The notes beneath the pieces were generated by a model. The model was not told where the DNA came from and searched no databases. It saw nothing but the letters and a program-made list of their open reading frames with translations. This document shows positions 62,163 to 64,000 of a DNA stretch of 64,000 nucleotides, piece by piece. The stretch covers positions 148,038-212,037 of the forward strand of contig NZ_KB905021.1 in NCBI RefSeq assembly GCF_000377405.1, read 5' to 3'. The position numbers were made by a program, and so were the translations under genes. This stretch comes from Thioalkalivibrio sp. ALE31 (lineage in GTDB: Bacteria > Pseudomonadota > Gammaproteobacteria > Ectothiorhodospirales > Ectothiorhodospiraceae). Position 1 is the stretch's first letter. Each line of letters opens with the position of its first letter.

Positions 62163-63575
62163 ATGCGCGGTAAAAAACTGGTCACAGTGCTCATTACAGC
62201 GCTGGTGTGCGCCTGGCCGGCGGTCGGGTCGGCCGCGCCGCCGGAGATCGAATCGGACGTGGTCGAGGCCACGCTGGACAACGGGCTGACGGTGCTGGTG
62301 CTGGAGGACCGGCGGGCCCCGGTCGTGGCCAATATGGTCTGGTACCGGGTCGGCTCGGCCGACGAGCACAGCGGTGTGACGGGGATCTCGCACATGCTGG
62401 AGCACATGATGTTCCGCGGCTCCGAACGCTACGAGCCGGGCGAATTCTCGCGCATCATCTCGCGCCTGGGCGGACGCGAGAACGCCTTTACCGGTCGTGA
62501 CTACACCGGCTACTTCCAGGTGATCGGGCGCGATCACTGGGAGACGGTGATGGCGATGGAGGCGGAACGCATGCAGAACCTCAAGCTGCAGGAAGACGAG
62601 TTCCGCCCGGAACTGAGCGTGGTCCAGGAGGAGCGCCGCCTGCGGGTGGAGGATCAGCCGAACGCCCTGCTGCGCGAGCAGCTGATGGCCACCGCCTTCT
62701 TCAACCACCCCTACGGCAACCCGGTGATCGGCTGGATGAGCGACATCGAGGCCTACACCCTGGAGGATAACCAGGCGTGGTACGACCGCTACTACCACCC
62801 CAACAACGCGGTCGTCGTAGTGGTGGGCGATGTCGACGCTGAGCGGGTGATCGACGCCGCCCGCGAGCACTTCGGCGACATCCCCGCCGGGGAGCTGCCG
62901 GAGGCGAAGCCGCGCAGCGAGACCCCGCAGAAGGGCGAGCGCCGTATCACGGTGGAGGCCCCGGCCGAACTCCCCTATCTGATGATGGGCTGGAAGACTC
63001 CGGTGCTGAACACCGTCGAGGATCCGGTGGATGCCTATGCCCTGATGGTGGCGGCCGGGATCCTCGATTCCGGCGAGGCCTCGCGCTTTGCCCGCGAGAT
63101 CGTGCGCGGCGAGGAGCTGGCCGGCGCGACGTCGGCCCGCTACAGCCCCTTCAGCCGGCTGGATGACCTGTTCCTGATCGCGGCCGTGCCCACGGCGGAT
63201 ACCGACGTCGACACGCTGGAGGCCGCCCTGCTGGAACAGGTGGAGCGCCTGAAGGACGAGCCGGTCAGCGACAGCGAGCTCGAGCGGGTGCAGGCGCGGG
63301 TGATCGCCTCCGAGGTGTACCAGCGCGATTCGGTGCGCTCGCAGGCCTTCCAGCTGGGCATGCTGCAGACCATCGGGGTCGGCTGGCAGGAAGGCGATCG
63401 CTTCGTCGAGCGCGTGCGGGCGGTCACCGCCGAGGACGTGCAGCGCGTGGCCCGCGAGTATCTGGTGCCGCAGCGCCGCACGGTCGGGATCCTCGACCCG
63501 CAGCCCCTGGATGGCGAAGACCCGCCCGATCCGGGGGCGGCGCAACCCTATGGCGAAACCGCGGGGGGCATGTGA
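62163..63575 (+). CDS. M16 zinc metallopeptidase, catalytic subunit
   Basis: A 470-residue secreted or periplasmic M16B peptidase. A signal peptide (residues 1-25, ending GSAA) precedes the inverted zinc motif H-x2-E-H at residues 77-81 (HMLEH), with the more distant glutamate in the ENAFTGRDYTGYFQV / PELSVVQEERRL stretch. It is the active half of a pair with the next gene. Proteases of this kind are processing peptidases of short peptides. The gene starts 56 bp from the divergent ftsY. Confidence 0.9.
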   Translation: MRGKKLVTVLITALVCAWPAVGSAAPPEIESDVVEATLDNGLTVLVLEDRRAPVVANMVWYRVGSADEHSGVTGISHMLEHMMFRGSERYEPGEFSRIISRLGGRENAFTGRDYTGYFQVIGRDHWETVMAMEAERMQNLKLQEDEFRPELSVVQEERRLRVEDQPNALLREQLMATAFFNHPYGNPVIGWMSDIEAYTLEDNQAWYDRYYHPNNAVVVVVGDVDAERVIDAAREHFGDIPAGELPEAKPRSETPQKGERRITVEAPAELPYLMMGWKTPVLNTVEDPVDAYALMVAAGILDSGEASRFAREIVRGEELAGATSARYSPFSRLDDLFLIAAVPTADTDVDTLEAALLEQVERLKDEPVSDSELERVQARVIASEVYQRDSVRSQAFQLGMLQTIGVGWQEGDRFVERVRAVTAEDVQRVAREYLVPQRRTVGILDPQPLDGEDPPDPGAAQPYGETAGGM

Positions 63576-63592
63576 TGACGGGAGGCAAGATG

Positions 63593-64000
63593 ATGCGTGC
63601 AGGATGGCTGACGGCCTTCGTGTGGCTGCTGGCGCTGGCGCTGCCGGCCCAGGCGGTGGAGATCGAGCAGTGGGAGACCGACGAGGGCCTGCGCGTGCTC
63701 TATGTGGCCGCGCCGGACCTGCCGATGGTCGACTTGCGTCTTACGTTCGACGGCGGCGCCTCGCGCGACGGTGACCAGCACGGCCTGGCCTCGCTGACCA
63801 GCAGCGCCCTGCGCCACGGCACGGAGGAGATGGATTCGGACGAACTGGCCGAGCGCTTCGAGTCGGTGGGCGCGCAATTCAGCACCGATTCGCTGCGCGA
63901 CATGGCCATCGTCAGCCTGCGCAGCCTGACCGAGCCGGACTGGATGAATACCGCGGTGGAGACCCTGACCGCCGTGCTGGCCGCGCCGGCCTTCCCCGAG
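63593..64000 (+). CDS. M16 peptidase-like subunit lacking the zinc motif (partial)
   Basis: The first 136 residues of a second M16 family protein, cut by the window end. A signal peptide (MRAGWLTAFVWLLALALPAQA) is followed by EQWETDEGLRVLYVAAPDLPMVDL and DGGASRDGDQHGLASLTSSAL. In that last stretch the zinc motif HxxEH is replaced by HGLAS, so this is the non-catalytic partner. The ATG at 63593 has a GGAGG site seven bases upstream; ATGs at 63575 and 63590 are in frame. It is translationally close to the catalytic subunit. Confidence 0.85.
   Translation, partial: MRAGWLTAFVWLLALALPAQAVEIEQWETDEGLRVLYVAAPDLPMVDLRLTFDGGASRDGDQHGLASLTSSALRHGTEEMDSDELAERFESVGAQFSTDSLRDMAIVSLRSLTEPDWMNTAVETLTAVLAAPAFPE

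Overview
The window is high-GC, densely coded chromosomal DNA that looks like a chemolithoautotrophic sulfur-oxidising gammaproteobacterium of the Ectothiorhodospiraceae, most like Thioalkalivibrio. This is inferred from gene content: ATP sulfurylase with the AprMBA APS reductase, two complete SoeABC-type cytoplasmic sulfite dehydrogenase operons, PPi-dependent phosphofructokinase, a cbb3 oxidase and acid-rich proteins. No rRNA or other phylogenetic marker was compared. I see no CRISPR array, prophage or intact insertion sequence. The window is core chromosome with scattered palindromic repeats.

Layout. 1-3015: start of polA (minus), then divergently a LOG-family protein, a DUF2782 protein, a degenerate homoserine-kinase-like protein and a DUF4124 protein. 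3015-6298: a MITE-like element, three evenly phased NtrC-type boxes, ntrB-ntrC and a second palindromic element. 6296-12264: class 1B pyrD and trmL with overlapping divergent start codons, a DLH-like protein with a substituted triad, PPi-PFK, adk and an unrecognised 388-aa protein. 12334-16927: soeABC copy 1 (minus). 17153-24768: metallophosphoesterase, CBS protein, sat (minus), then aprM-aprB-aprA followed by a small protein, a SlyD-like FKBP and a 54-aa protein. 24978-33680: two lipoproteins, a porin, a TonB-dependent receptor, a rhomboid protease bracketed by two related repeats, a SulP transporter and UspA. 33802-39779: moaA and soeABC copy 2. 39907-48393: DUF3149 protein, tRNA-Arg(CCG) with decayed tandem repeats behind it, a dihaem cytochrome c, comM, ubiK, pteridine reductase, midA, tsaD, plsY and bioH. 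48390-58399: bioC, then the whole cbb3 oxidase locus (ccoNOQP, ccoG, a fixH-like gene, ccoI, ccoS, a 33-aa membrane protein) behind an exact FNR/Anr box. 58516-64000: rpoH behind a CIRCE element, ftsX-ftsE-ftsY, and a pair of M16 peptidases, the second cut by the window end.

How the genes work together. Sulfite can be oxidised two ways here: directly to sulfate by either SoeABC complex, with electrons passed to quinone through SoeC, or indirectly by AprBA to APS and then by Sat to sulfate and ATP, with AprM as membrane anchor. moaA serves molybdenum-cofactor synthesis for SoeA. Electrons can leave through cytochrome c and the cbb3 oxidase, whose assembly genes follow it. Three regulatory sites are well supported by sequence: NtrC boxes before ntrBC, an FNR/Anr box before ccoN and a CIRCE element before rpoH.
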